Of a stretch of DNA of 12,857 nt, positions 1 to 6,770 are shown piece after piece (the first letter of the stretch is position 1; the number at the start of each line of letters is the position of its first letter). Under the pieces are notes generated by a model. It made no database searches. It had not been told where the DNA came from and saw only the letters and a list, made by a program, of their open reading frames with translations. Both the position numbers and the translations under genes were made by a program. The DNA comes from Chitinophagaceae bacterium UBA2793. Lineage in GTDB: Bacteria; Bacteroidota; Bacteroidia; Chitinophagales; Chitinophagaceae. The stretch spans positions 57,802-70,658 of the forward strand of contig DEHT01000037.1 in assembly GCA_002352045.1 (NCBI GenBank). Reading direction: 5' to 3'.

Positions 1-80
1 TTGCGTACAACAGGAACCGCCATAGCAATATCGCCTAATGCAGAAAAACGGAAAACCAATAAGTGAACCGTTGATTCCAT
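1..80 (-). CDS. Glycosyltransferase family 9 (heptosyltransferase-like), N-terminal fragment
   Basis: Only the first 26 codons lie in the window; the gene runs off the left edge. The start is ATG at 80-78. The peptide contains FRFSALGDIAMAVP, which matches the N-terminal beta-strand and glycine loop of ADP-heptose:LPS heptosyltransferases of family GT9 (typically [FI]R.S[AS][LI]GD[IV]..[AT].P). Such enzymes act at the cytoplasmic face of the inner membrane and add sugars to the lipopolysaccharide core. The start codon lies 1 nt after the TAA of the DUF4254 gene, so the two are almost certainly co-transcribed and translationally coupled. The family call is firm for such a short piece, but the sugar and acceptor cannot be told. 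Confidence 0.8.
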   Translation of the reverse strand, partial: MESTVHLLVFRFSALGDIAMAVPVVR

Positions 81-81
81 T

Positions 82-687
82 TTATTTTTTTTGATACAGC
101 ACCGGGTTCAGCGATTCATCGTTGTACATCTTCATTTGCTTATACACTTTCATAAACTTTTTACCGGCTGCAATATCATCGAGCAATTGTTGGATGGCTG
201 TTGATAAATCAACTCTTTGAGTAAGCAACACATTGAGTTTATCGGTACAATTTTTCCGGTGTTCATCCGACGCATCTTTGCGATCGGCCTCTATTTGCAT
301 GTGAAAAATTTTCAACTCCAAAATAGATAACCTGTCAATAGCCCATGCCGGGCTTTCGGTATTGTAAGTGGCTGTTGGTTCAAGCTTCACGGAATTGTAT
401 TGATTCAAAAACCAACTGTCAATAAATTCTACCAGGTCGGTTCTATGTTGATTGGAGCTATCAATGCGCCTTTTAATAGCCAATGCTTCTAACGGATCAA
501 TTTGTGGATTGCGAATAATATCTTCCAAATGCCATTGCACTGTATCAACCCAATTTTTTACATACATCAACTGCTCAAGGCTATCTTTTGGGTAAGGGTT
601 TACAATTTCTGTATCTACATTATCCTTCACATGATAATCAGCAATGCTGCGCTGAAAAATAGTAATCCAGTTATTTACGTTTGCCAT
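82..687 (-). CDS. DUF4254 domain protein
   Basis: A 201-residue soluble protein with no signal peptide or membrane segment. It matches what I recall of the DUF4254 family of Bacteroidota over its whole length. Recognisable stretches are NPYP (residues 30-33), QWHLEDIIRNP (51-61), RRIDSSNQ (73-80), NTESPAWAIDRLS (109-121) and YKQMKMYND (182-190). The composition (many Glu, Lys, Gln and Leu, few Gly) suggests a mostly helical fold. The biochemical function is unknown. It sits 7 nt after the MFS gene and 1 nt before a family-9 glycosyltransferase, so a role beside lipopolysaccharide or other glycan assembly is an inference from context only. The ATG start gives the length I recall as usual for the family. 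Confidence 0.85.
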   Translation of the reverse strand: MANVNNWITIFQRSIADYHVKDNVDTEIVNPYPKDSLEQLMYVKNWVDTVQWHLEDIIRNPQIDPLEALAIKRRIDSSNQHRTDLVEFIDSWFLNQYNSVKLEPTATYNTESPAWAIDRLSILELKIFHMQIEADRKDASDEHRKNCTDKLNVLLTQRVDLSTAIQQLLDDIAAGKKFMKVYKQMKMYNDESLNPVLYQKK

Positions 688-694
688 TGTTATT

Positions 695-1921
695 TTATTT
701 CTCGATGTAATTTAAATCTTTTCCAAAAGTTTCTTCGGTTTTCCATGCAGCCAATAAAGTTATAATCATTATTATAATGCCGGTAAACAAGCCGGCGTTT
801 ACATAATTAGTATAATGCTGCAAACCGTTAAACAAAAGTAATATCAAATACAATGCACCCCTCACCATATTGGGAATGGTAGTAGCTGCCGTTGCTCTAA
901 GATTGGTGCCAAACTGTTCGGCTGCCATGGTTACAAAAATGGCCCAAAAACCGGTACTAAAACCCAAAGCAGTGCAAATGGCAAACATTTTGGAAGCGTT
1001 ACTATTGCCATCTTGTAAAAAGAACAGCGCAATGCTGAGCATCGTTAACGAATAAAAAATGTACAAGGCTTTTTTCCTGCTTCGCAACCAATAGCTCACA
1101 AACCCAATAACAATATCGCCCACTGCAATACCGGCATAAGCATACATTAATGCTTTGCCGGGATGCACCGTTTCTACAATTTCAAATTCTTTTGCAAACT
1201 CTTTTGAAAAAGTAACCAGCACACCAATTACGTACCAGGTGGGCAAACCAATTAGAATTGAAAGTGCATATTTTTTTAACCTGCTGCGGTTGGTAAAAAA
1301 CATCAACAGGTTTCCTCTAACCACATTGTCCATTTTTTTCACCTGGTTAAAAATGCCACTCTCCATAACGGATACCCGAAGTATCAGTAAGCAAAAGCCC
1401 AATGCGCCACCAATAAAATAACAGGTGCGCCAGTGAAAATATTGAGAAACAAAATAGGCCACCACAGCACCCAACAAACCAATTCCGGCAACAAATGAAG
1501 TACTCAAACCACGTTTTTCTTTACTCATGGTTTCGCTTACTAATGTAATGCCTGCGCCTAATTCACCTGCTAACCCAATGCCGGCAATAAACCGAATTAA
1601 TGCATATTGATTGGTTGTTTGTACAAAACCGTTTGCAATATTTGCAATGCTGTATAGAATTATTGAACCAAACAGTACACTCAGCCTTCCTTTTTTATCG
1701 CCCATTATGCCCCAAATAATTCCACCAACCATGAGGCCGAGCATTTGAATGCTGATGATAAATTCACCATCTTTTTTAATGAGCTCATCTGAAAGTCCCA
1801 AATCTCTCAGGCTCTGAATACGAACAATTCCAAATAACAGCAAATCGTAGATATCTACAAAATATCCCAATGCGGCTACCACTACTGCAACGCTAAAAAC
1901 AGAATCTTTTTTACTAAGCAT
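695..1921 (-). CDS. MFS transporter
   Basis: A 408-residue polytopic inner-membrane protein with about 12 hydrophobic segments. Residues 71-79 (GIMGDKKGR) are the major facilitator motif A in the loop between helices 2 and 3. The stretch RFIAGIGLAGELGAG (110-124) followed by SETMSKEKRG (129-138) corresponds to helix 4 and the following conserved loop of sugar- or metabolite:H+ symporters. The substrate cannot be deduced. The gene starts with ATG 9 nt after the DedA stop and ends 7 nt before the DUF4254 gene, so it is the second gene of a four-gene operon. The upstream sequence is A-rich with no clear Shine-Dalgarno, as is usual in Bacteroidota. Confidence 0.9.
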   Translation of the reverse strand: MLSKKDSVFSVAVVVAALGYFVDIYDLLLFGIVRIQSLRDLGLSDELIKKDGEFIISIQMLGLMVGGIIWGIMGDKKGRLSVLFGSIILYSIANIANGFVQTTNQYALIRFIAGIGLAGELGAGITLVSETMSKEKRGLSTSFVAGIGLLGAVVAYFVSQYFHWRTCYFIGGALGFCLLILRVSVMESGIFNQVKKMDNVVRGNLLMFFTNRSRLKKYALSILIGLPTWYVIGVLVTFSKEFAKEFEIVETVHPGKALMYAYAGIAVGDIVIGFVSYWLRSRKKALYIFYSLTMLSIALFFLQDGNSNASKMFAICTALGFSTGFWAIFVTMAAEQFGTNLRATAATTIPNMVRGALYLILLLFNGLQHYTNYVNAGLFTGIIIMIITLLAAWKTEETFGKDLNYIEK

Positions 1922-1930
1922 TTTTACAGT

Positions 1931-2671
1931 TTATGAAACAGGCTGCTGAGGTTTTTCTTTCTTTTTAGCAAAAAACAGTTTATAAATTACCGGTGCAGTG
2001 GTAACCACCACAATACCCAGTACAATTAGTTCGAGGTGTTCCTTTAAATCAAAATTTAATTTGTCGAGTAAAATTTTATAAAGGAAAAAGCCGGCCAAAA
2101 TCATACTGGCTGACCAGGCAATAGAACCAATGATATTGTAAAAAGTAAATTTCTTTCTATCCATATTTACTATACCAGCAACAATAGGTGCAAAGGTGCG
2201 AATGATGGGCAAGAAACGAGCCATCACAATGGTACCGGCGCCATTCTCTTCATAAAAATCGTGGGCCTGAGTTAAATATTTCTTTTTGAATAACAGTTTG
2301 TCTTTCCAGGTAAACATAGTAGGACCTACTTTTCTACCGGTCCAATAGCCTACTGCGTTTCCTAAAATGGCGGCTACAGCTACCAATGAAACCAACACTA
2401 ACAAATCGAGCCAATATGTATAAGCCAGGGGTTCAAAACCCAGGTGTTTTAAAAACTGGTATCCCAGACCGGGCTTTACATTACCATCGGGGTCTTTAAT
2501 TTCATGTGCAAGAATACCCGCAACAAATAGCAGAGAATCGCCTGGAAGAAAAAAGCCCGCAAACAATCCGGTTTCTGCAAAAACAATAAAAAGTAATAAC
2601 CATAAACCACCGTTTACTATATAAAACTCTGGGTTTAGTAAATCTCTAAAAGTAATTTCCAATAATTCCAT
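1931..2671 (-). CDS. DedA family (VTT domain) membrane protein
   Basis: A 246-residue integral membrane protein of the DedA/SNARE-associated (VTT) family, whose members act in polyprenyl-phosphate or phospholipid translocation and in envelope homeostasis. Family hallmarks are FAETGLFAGFFLPGDSLL (residues 31-48, with the acidic residue and the PGD turn), GNAVGYWTGRKVG (104-116) and RFLPIIRTFAPIVAG (152-166), the last carrying the two arginines considered essential in E. coli YqjA/YghB. The start is placed at ATG 2671. An in-frame TTG at 2686 would add five residues but has no support. It is the first gene of the DedA-MFS-DUF4254-GT9 operon and is divergent from the amino acid permease. No convincing promoter was seen in the 200-nt gap. 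Confidence 0.92.
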   Translation of the reverse strand: MELLEITFRDLLNPEFYIVNGGLWLLLFIVFAETGLFAGFFLPGDSLLFVAGILAHEIKDPDGNVKPGLGYQFLKHLGFEPLAYTYWLDLLVLVSLVAVAAILGNAVGYWTGRKVGPTMFTWKDKLLFKKKYLTQAHDFYEENGAGTIVMARFLPIIRTFAPIVAGIVNMDRKKFTFYNIIGSIAWSASMILAGFFLYKILLDKLNFDLKEHLELIVLGIVVVTTAPVIYKLFFAKKKEKPQQPVS

Positions 2672-2871
2672 GCTGCAAATAAACAATTAATCTTTCAATG
2701 AAAATCATAAGGTTGAAGCAAATTAAAAATGGCACGAGTGTTCCGAACATTATTCACATTTTACTACAGTTCCATTTTGAATGAAACACAAAAAAGGAAG
2801 GGTGGTTAATTTTTTATTAATTATTTGCTTACTTTTCCAAAATATTAATTTCAATTAACCAAAATCACTGT

Positions 2872-4368
2872 ATGAGTTTATTTGCGAAAAAATCTCTATC
2901 GGCTATGCTGGCACAGGCCAACACCGGCGAATCGGGCTTAAAGCGAACCCTGGGAGCCGGCAACCTGGTAGCTCTTGGAATTGGAGCCATTATTGGCGCC
3001 GGTTTATTTGTAAGAACAGCCGCAGCAGCCGGACAGGCAGCAGGCCCCGCCGTTACCATATCATTTATAATTGCAGCCATTGGCTGTGCGTTTGCAGGTT
3101 TATGTTATGCAGAATTTGCTGCTATGATTCCAATTTCGGGTAGTGCTTATGCATATAGCTATGTAACAATGGGCGAAATAGTTGCCTGGATTATTGGTTG
3201 GGCTTTGGTAATGGAATATGCATTAGGTGCTGCTACGGTTTCTATTGCATGGAGCGAATATTTGAACAAGTTACTTGGGGGGGCCATCCCTTATGAATGG
3301 TGCCATTCGCCGTTTGAAAGTTTTACCGATAGTTCGGGAGTATTGCACCAAGGTATATTAAATGCACCTGCATTAATTGTACTTTTATTGGTTACATTGT
3401 TACTAATAAAAGGTACATCTGAAAGTGCCTTGGTAAATGCTATTATAGTATTTATAAAAGTTGCCATTGTATTAATGTTCATTTTTATAGGATGGCAATT
3501 CATTAATCCGGCAAACCATACACCTTATATGATTCCTGAAGGAACGCCCCCGGTTACCGATAGTGCCGGCAAAGTAATTGCCGATTATTCCGGTGTATTT
3601 AAACATGGCTGGGGTGGCGTATTGGGTGGCGCCGCTATTGTGTTTTTTGCATTTATAGGTTTTGATGCTGTAAGTACTGCTGCACAGGAAGCCAAAAACC
3701 CTAAAAGGGATATGCCTATTGGTATTCTTGGTTCATTGGTAGTATGTACCATTCTTTATATATTATTTGGTCATGTATTGACAGGCGTAGCCAACTGGAA
3801 AGAATTTGTTGATCCCGAAAAAGGTCGTGAAGCTTCTGTAGCTTATGCAATTTCAACTTATATGACCGGTTATGGTTGGCTGGCAACTGCAGTTACAGTA
3901 GCTATATTGGCAGGTTTCACTTCGGTAATTCTGGTAATGCTTATGGGGCAAAGCCGTATTTTTTATTCTATGAGTAACGATGGTTTAATACCAAAAGTAT
4001 TTGGCGACCTGCATCCCAAATTTAAAACGCCTTACAAAGCCAACTGGATACTGTTTATTTTTGTGGGCTTGTTTGCTGCCTTTGTTCCAGGGCATGTAGC
4101 CGGCGATCTTACATCTTTTGGAACCCTGTTTGCTTTTGTGCTGGTGAGTATTGGTGTATGGGTACTAAGAGTAAAATCACCAGAAATTGAAAGGCCATTT
4201 AGAACACCGCTTGCACCTGTTGTTTCGGTATTAGGAGCTGTAATTTGCCTTGCAATGATTTTTGCATTAGACAAACAAACTTTAATAGTTGCATTTGGCT
4301 GGATGGCAATTGGTTTGGTTGTATATTTTGCTTACAGTAAAAACAAAAGTAAATTAAGACAACAATAG
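2872..4368 (+). CDS. APC-family amino acid permease
   Basis: A 498-residue inner-membrane transporter with about 12 helices. GIGAIIGAGLFV (residues 36-47) is the helix-1 substrate-binding motif of the amino acid-polyamine-organocation superfamily. FIGFDAVSTAAQEAKNPKRD (261-280) is the helix-6/loop signature typical of the cationic amino acid transporter-like (CAT/YfnA) branch. A hydrophilic loop at about 140-165 (with SPFESFTDSSGVLHQ) and another at about 211-248 separate helices. The exact amino acid is unknown. The gene is monocistronic: divergent from dedA, and closed by a strong intrinsic terminator about 30 nt after its stop. A poor promoter candidate (TTTG at 2824-2827, TAATTTCA at 2846-2853) lies upstream. 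Confidence 0.93.
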   Translation: MSLFAKKSLSAMLAQANTGESGLKRTLGAGNLVALGIGAIIGAGLFVRTAAAAGQAAGPAVTISFIIAAIGCAFAGLCYAEFAAMIPISGSAYAYSYVTMGEIVAWIIGWALVMEYALGAATVSIAWSEYLNKLLGGAIPYEWCHSPFESFTDSSGVLHQGILNAPALIVLLLVTLLLIKGTSESALVNAIIVFIKVAIVLMFIFIGWQFINPANHTPYMIPEGTPPVTDSAGKVIADYSGVFKHGWGGVLGGAAIVFFAFIGFDAVSTAAQEAKNPKRDMPIGILGSLVVCTILYILFGHVLTGVANWKEFVDPEKGREASVAYAISTYMTGYGWLATAVTVAILAGFTSVILVMLMGQSRIFYSMSNDGLIPKVFGDLHPKFKTPYKANWILFIFVGLFAAFVPGHVAGDLTSFGTLFAFVLVSIGVWVLRVKSPEIERPFRTPLAPVVSVLGAVICLAMIFALDKQTLIVAFGWMAIGLVVYFAYSKNKSKLRQQ

Positions 4369-4397
4369 TAGTTTTATAATATTCAAATGAATGAATG

Positions 4398-4435
4398 AAT
4401 GGGATTTCCAAAATTGGAAATCCCATTTTTATTTT
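4398..4435 (+). terminator. Rho-independent terminator of the amino acid permease
   Basis: A perfect 10-bp stem (GGGATTTCCA at 4401-4410, TGGAAATCCC at 4415-4424) with an AAAT loop extends by A-T pairs to 4398/4427. It is followed by TTTTT at 4426-4430 and further T residues. It lies 29 nt past the permease stop. The T tract is only on the plus-strand side, so it serves the permease and not ssb. A short ATGA/ATGAATGA tetranucleotide run leads into the stem. Confidence 0.92.
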
Positions 4436-4440
4436 CAATA

Positions 4441-4935
4441 CATAAAATTGTAACCCCGTTTGATTAGCTGTGCTTTTGTTTACAACCACGCAAGCATTAT
4501 TTTGGCAAACTGTTTTTTGCCGTCGCTATGTTTTCAACCAACAACTTAGAAAGGCTTCAAATGAATAAACAGTTAAGCAGAATTTGTTAATTGCTTTAAT
4601 CAAAAGCAAGCTTGTTTATTTTGTTGATAAATTGATTGTGGTGTGACCATCTGTATCGACAAGAAGAATATTGTTTTTATTTCAAAAAACTGTTCAGGTA
4701 ATATTTTTAATGTCTTCATTGGAGTTTTTTAATCGCTTAAAGCGATAAGATATTATTTCGAAACTAGAAGTATCGAAGAGCGAAGTGGTTGAGAATCGAT
4801 GCTTTTGAATGGCTATGCACTTAAGTTTATTTTACTCATATCATCTGAAAACTTTATTACACAGGAATGCCTTGCTCATTACGCAACACTTCATTTCTGC
4901 AACAGAAGCATACAATATCTATGGATTAGCTTGTA
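4441..4935. other. Gene-free spacer between permease and ssb
   Basis: About 500 nt with no ORF of coding character on either strand. The reading frames are short and full of stops, and I recognise no RNA gene. It holds a short perfect palindrome, ATCGCTT-A-AAGCGAT (4732-4746), and just after it a stretch with CGAA or AGAA words spaced 7-8 nt apart (4759-4784). This could be a decayed repeat. Because the flanking genes converge on it and both have terminators, it is outside any obvious transcript. Confidence 0.6.
4732..4746. repeat. Short perfect inverted repeat
   Basis: ATCGCTT and AAGCGAT form a perfect 7-bp inverted repeat around a single A. It has no T tract, so it is not a terminator, and the loop is too small for a stable hairpin of the full stem. 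It could be a protein-binding palindrome or chance. It lies in the gene-free spacer. Confidence 0.5.
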
Positions 4936-4939
4936 AGTA

Positions 4940-4966
4940 AAATAAAAAGCTTCCCGAAGGAAGCTA
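4940..4966 (-). terminator. Rho-independent terminator of ssb (UUCG loop)
   Basis: Read on the minus strand, AGCTTCC (4965-4959), the loop TTCG (4958-4955) and GGAAGCT (4954-4948) form a 7-bp stem closed by the very stable UUCG tetraloop. A run of T residues follows (4948-4944, then ATTTTA). It lies just over 20 nt past the ssb stop. Confidence 0.92.
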
Positions 4967-4988
4967 AAAGTTTAATTAAATATTTGAA

Positions 4989-5435
4989 CTAAAAAGGTAA
5001 ATCATCAGCAGGTGCCGAAACCGGTGATGCTACCTGTGCCGATGGCTCCTGGTTTTTAACAGTAGGGTTATTGCTGTTTCCGTAATTGGTTACATTGCCC
5101 TGATTTGAACCGGATTCATTGGACCCACCCAATAGTTGAACGGTTTGAACCCTCATTCTTAAAGTTGCTGCCGGCTGCCCTTCCTTGTTTTGATAAGGGT
5201 CTGCCGAAGGTGCTCCTTCTGCATATACCATTTTGCCTTTCTTTAAATAATCGGCAACGGCAGTTCTATCTGTCCAATAAGCACATTCCACCCAGGTGGT
5301 GCGCTCCTGTTGATTTCCCTGTGCGTCTTTAAACTTTTCGGTGTGAGCAACGCTAAAGTTGATTACTTTTTTTCCGTTCACATCATTAACGATGCAATCT
5401 TTACCAAGGTTTCCTACAATTTGTAATTTAATCAT
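4989..5435 (-). CDS. ssb: Single-stranded DNA-binding protein
   Basis: A 148-residue protein with an N-terminal OB fold (residues 1-104), including KVINFSVAHTE (23-33), TTWVECAYW (46-54), YLKKGKMVYAEGAP (63-76) and TLRMRVQTVQLLG (91-103). A low-complexity Asn/Gly/Ser/Pro linker (105-142) follows, then the acidic tip DDLPF (144-148), which docks replication and repair partners. It coats single-stranded DNA during replication, repair and recombination. The start is ATG. It is transcribed alone, with its own terminator. The gene upstream on the same strand is a LexA-like repressor, but I see no copy of that repressor's putative operator in front of ssb. The annotated housekeeping role is an inference: some Bacteroidota carry more than one ssb. 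Confidence 0.95.
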   Translation of the reverse strand: MIKLQIVGNLGKDCIVNDVNGKKVINFSVAHTEKFKDAQGNQQERTTWVECAYWTDRTAVADYLKKGKMVYAEGAPSADPYQNKEGQPAATLRMRVQTVQLLGGSNESGSNQGNVTNYGNSNNPTVKNQEPSAQVASPVSAPADDLPF

Positions 5436-5621
5436 AACTGTAATTTTTAAATATGAATCGATGTATCTGTTTGAATGCTAAGTTATGTTGATTTTTGACA
5501 AAATAATAATGGACCAATGAGATAATTAATCAATTCGATAATATGCCAATAAATCTACAGGCATACTATGGTAAGTTATGTTTTTTTGGGGAAGCGCTGA
5601 TAGTAATGTTTGAATTGACTT

Positions 5622-5656
5622 TTTTGACTTTTTACTTTTGACTTTTTACTTTTTGC
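5622..5656. repeat. Heptanucleotide tandem tract, TTTTGAC/TTTTTAC type
   Basis: The 14-nt unit TTTTGACTTTTTAC occurs twice without change (5622-5635 and 5636-5649) and is followed by TTTTTGC. Each 14-mer splits into two 7-nt units (TTTTGAC, TTTTTAC), giving five units in phase. An out-of-phase ATTGAC precedes the tract. It starts 23 nt beyond the stop of the XRE/S24 gene. It is not a terminator, as there is no inverted symmetry. Confidence 0.85.
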
Positions 5657-5678
5657 TCCTTTTCTTCTCCTAAGGTTT

Positions 5679-6431
5679 CTAATTCATTTTCTTTTTCAAA
5701 GTACTCACCTGGTCTTGTAGGTTGCTCACCAAATTGGCAAGGCTGTTTACATCCCATCGTTGCTGCTGTGCCACTTTTCCTATAATTACCTGTGCTACCC
5801 ATAGTTCCAAAATATCTTCGGTATTTACCTGGTAAGGTTGAAAACTTGGGTTATCGCTCACAAGGCTTATTTTATTTTTTACTTTATTGTTTTTTACAAT
5901 CCGCTTATATACTATGCCTTCGTTTCGGCTTATAACAATATAGGCTGCATTGCTTTTTACATCTTCCATGGAACCTACTTTTTCGCCTACAATAATACTG
6001 CCGCTTGGCGTGGGTAACATACTATCGCCTATAATTTCAAATGCACGGTAATTGCCCCCGCTCAACATGGGAAGGGTGAATGTATTGAGCTCATCAATAA
6101 ACTCACTATCGGCATAGCCTGCCAGGTAGCCTGCGGCTGCTTTTACCGGAACAAAATGAATTACATTCCTATCGGCGCTTGCCATTTTTTGCTGCCTGCG
6201 TTTCATTAAGTAGCTGCCACTTTGATTGCTTAAATCTTTTAAGAACAATTCATCGAGACTTACTTTAAAAATTTCTGAAACTATTTCCAATACTTCCAAT
6301 CTTGGATCGGCACGCTCTTCTTCATAAGCGCCAATTAAAGATCTTTTGATACCGAGTTTACCGGCAAACTCTTCCTGTGTCCAACCACGTAGTTTGCGGA
6401 GGTATTTCAAATTTAAACCTGCTCTTGACAT
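5679..6431 (-). CDS. XRE/S24 LexA-like transcriptional repressor
   Basis: A 250-residue protein with an N-terminal XRE helix-turn-helix (residues 8-64, core WTQEEFAGKLGIKRSLIGAYE) and a C-terminal S24 peptidase (LexA/CI-type) domain. The serine-lysine dyad is visible: Ser137 in GDSM (135-138) and Lys176 in VYKR. A candidate self-cleavage site, Ala100-Gly101 in KAAAGYLAG, lies 37 residues before Ser137, and Ser137 lies 39 before Lys176. Both spacings are close to those of LexA. A hydrophilic, coiled-coil-like tail (226-250) follows the protease domain. Two palindromes and a perfect -7 box lie directly upstream, suggesting autorepression. No phage genes are nearby, so it is more likely a chromosomal stress regulator than a prophage repressor. 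Whether it self-cleaves is inference. Confidence 0.9.
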   Translation of the reverse strand: MSRAGLNLKYLRKLRGWTQEEFAGKLGIKRSLIGAYEEERADPRLEVLEIVSEIFKVSLDELFLKDLSNQSGSYLMKRRQQKMASADRNVIHFVPVKAAAGYLAGYADSEFIDELNTFTLPMLSGGNYRAFEIIGDSMLPTPSGSIIVGEKVGSMEDVKSNAAYIVISRNEGIVYKRIVKNNKVKNKISLVSDNPSFQPYQVNTEDILELWVAQVIIGKVAQQQRWDVNSLANLVSNLQDQVSTLKKKMN

Positions 6432-6437
6432 GATTAA

Positions 6438-6450
6438 CTAATTTGATTAG
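6438..6450. promoter_or_regulatory. Putative operator 1 of the XRE/S24 repressor
   Basis: CTAAT-TTG-ATTAG is a perfect 5-3-5 palindrome located 6 nt upstream of the repressor start codon, at the expected transcription start. A second related palindrome is centred 23 bp (about two helical turns) further upstream, which fits two repressor dimers binding the same DNA face. Confidence 0.55.
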
Positions 6451-6452
6451 CA

Positions 6453-6460
6453 CAAACATA
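6453..6460 (-). promoter_or_regulatory. -7 promoter box of the XRE/S24 gene
   Basis: On the minus strand this reads TATGTTTG, an exact match to the Bacteroidota -7 consensus TAnnTTTG. A T-rich stretch, not a clean TTTG, stands at the -33 position. The box sits between the two palindromes, so a bound repressor would block polymerase. The leader would be only about 15 nt. Confidence 0.6.
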
Positions 6461-6474
6461 CTAATATTTTTAGT
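6460..6474. promoter_or_regulatory. Putative operator 2 of the XRE/S24 repressor
   Basis: ACTAA-TATTT-TTAGT is a perfect 5-5-5 palindrome sharing the CTAA/TTAG half-sites of operator 1. TTAGTTTA (6470-6477) recurs exactly at 6510-6517, giving a possible third half-site 40 bp upstream. Confidence 0.5.
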
Positions 6475-6541
6475 TTATAAAAATTTTTTTTATATTTTTT
6501 TTATTTCGATTAGTTTAACAACTCTTTGGAGGCTACATAAT

Positions 6542-6655
6542 GAGCTGCGAGTTTTGGGCTTTGAGCTACAAGCTGTGAGATGCGGGTTTTCAAATATTTT
6601 CGTCCACCAATCGTTTTAATGCTCACAGATTGAAGCTCGTTGCTCGTAGCTTTTT
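6542..6655. repeat. Two facing heptanucleotide tracts (GAGCTnn / GCTCnnn)
   Basis: From 6542 seven units of 7 nt follow in phase (GAGCTGC, GAGTTTT, and so on to GGGTTTT ending at 6590). From 6621 five units run on the opposite strand (GCTCACA, GATTGAA, and so on to 6655). The two tracts are inverted copies: 6563-6579 and the reverse complement of 6622-6638 agree at 15 of 17 positions. The pair could fold into a hairpin with a loop of about 42 nt. It lies between the divergent XRE/S24 and surE promoters, in a 339-nt gap that otherwise holds only A/T-rich DNA and the promoter signals listed. Confidence 0.8.
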
Positions 6656-6736
6656 AAACGACCTTTAATAATATCCTGACATAAATATTCAATTCGTTAA
6701 GATTTAAATTATCAATAAGCAAACATACATTCCTCC

Positions 6737-6744
6737 TATCTTTG
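6737..6744 (+). promoter_or_regulatory. -7 promoter box of surE
   Basis: TATCTTTG is an exact match to TAnnTTTG, 26 nt before the surE ATG. No good -33 TTTG is seen at the expected distance. Transcription would start near 6751, giving a leader of about 20 nt. Confidence 0.6.
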
Positions 6745-6770
6745 AAATAATCAAACTCAATATTTTCTAT

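Noticed and set aside
2672..2686. Upstream TTG start that would lengthen the DedA protein by five residues
   Set aside because: An ATG at 2671 gives a normal DedA length, and the extra residues (FICS) add nothing recognisable.
4199..4489. Minus-strand reading frame overlapping the permease 3' end and its terminator
   Set aside because: It runs across a strong hairpin and antisense to a conserved gene, with no protein-like features; a shadow frame.
5499..5506. TTATTTTG on the minus strand as an ssb -7 box
   Set aside because: One mismatch to TAnnTTTG and no -33 element at the right distance, so not strong enough to annotate.
5542..5565. TATGCC...GGCATA inverted repeat with a 12-nt loop upstream of ssb
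   Set aside because: A 6-bp stem in AT-rich DNA is weak. It has no T run and no resemblance to the XRE/S24 operator candidates.
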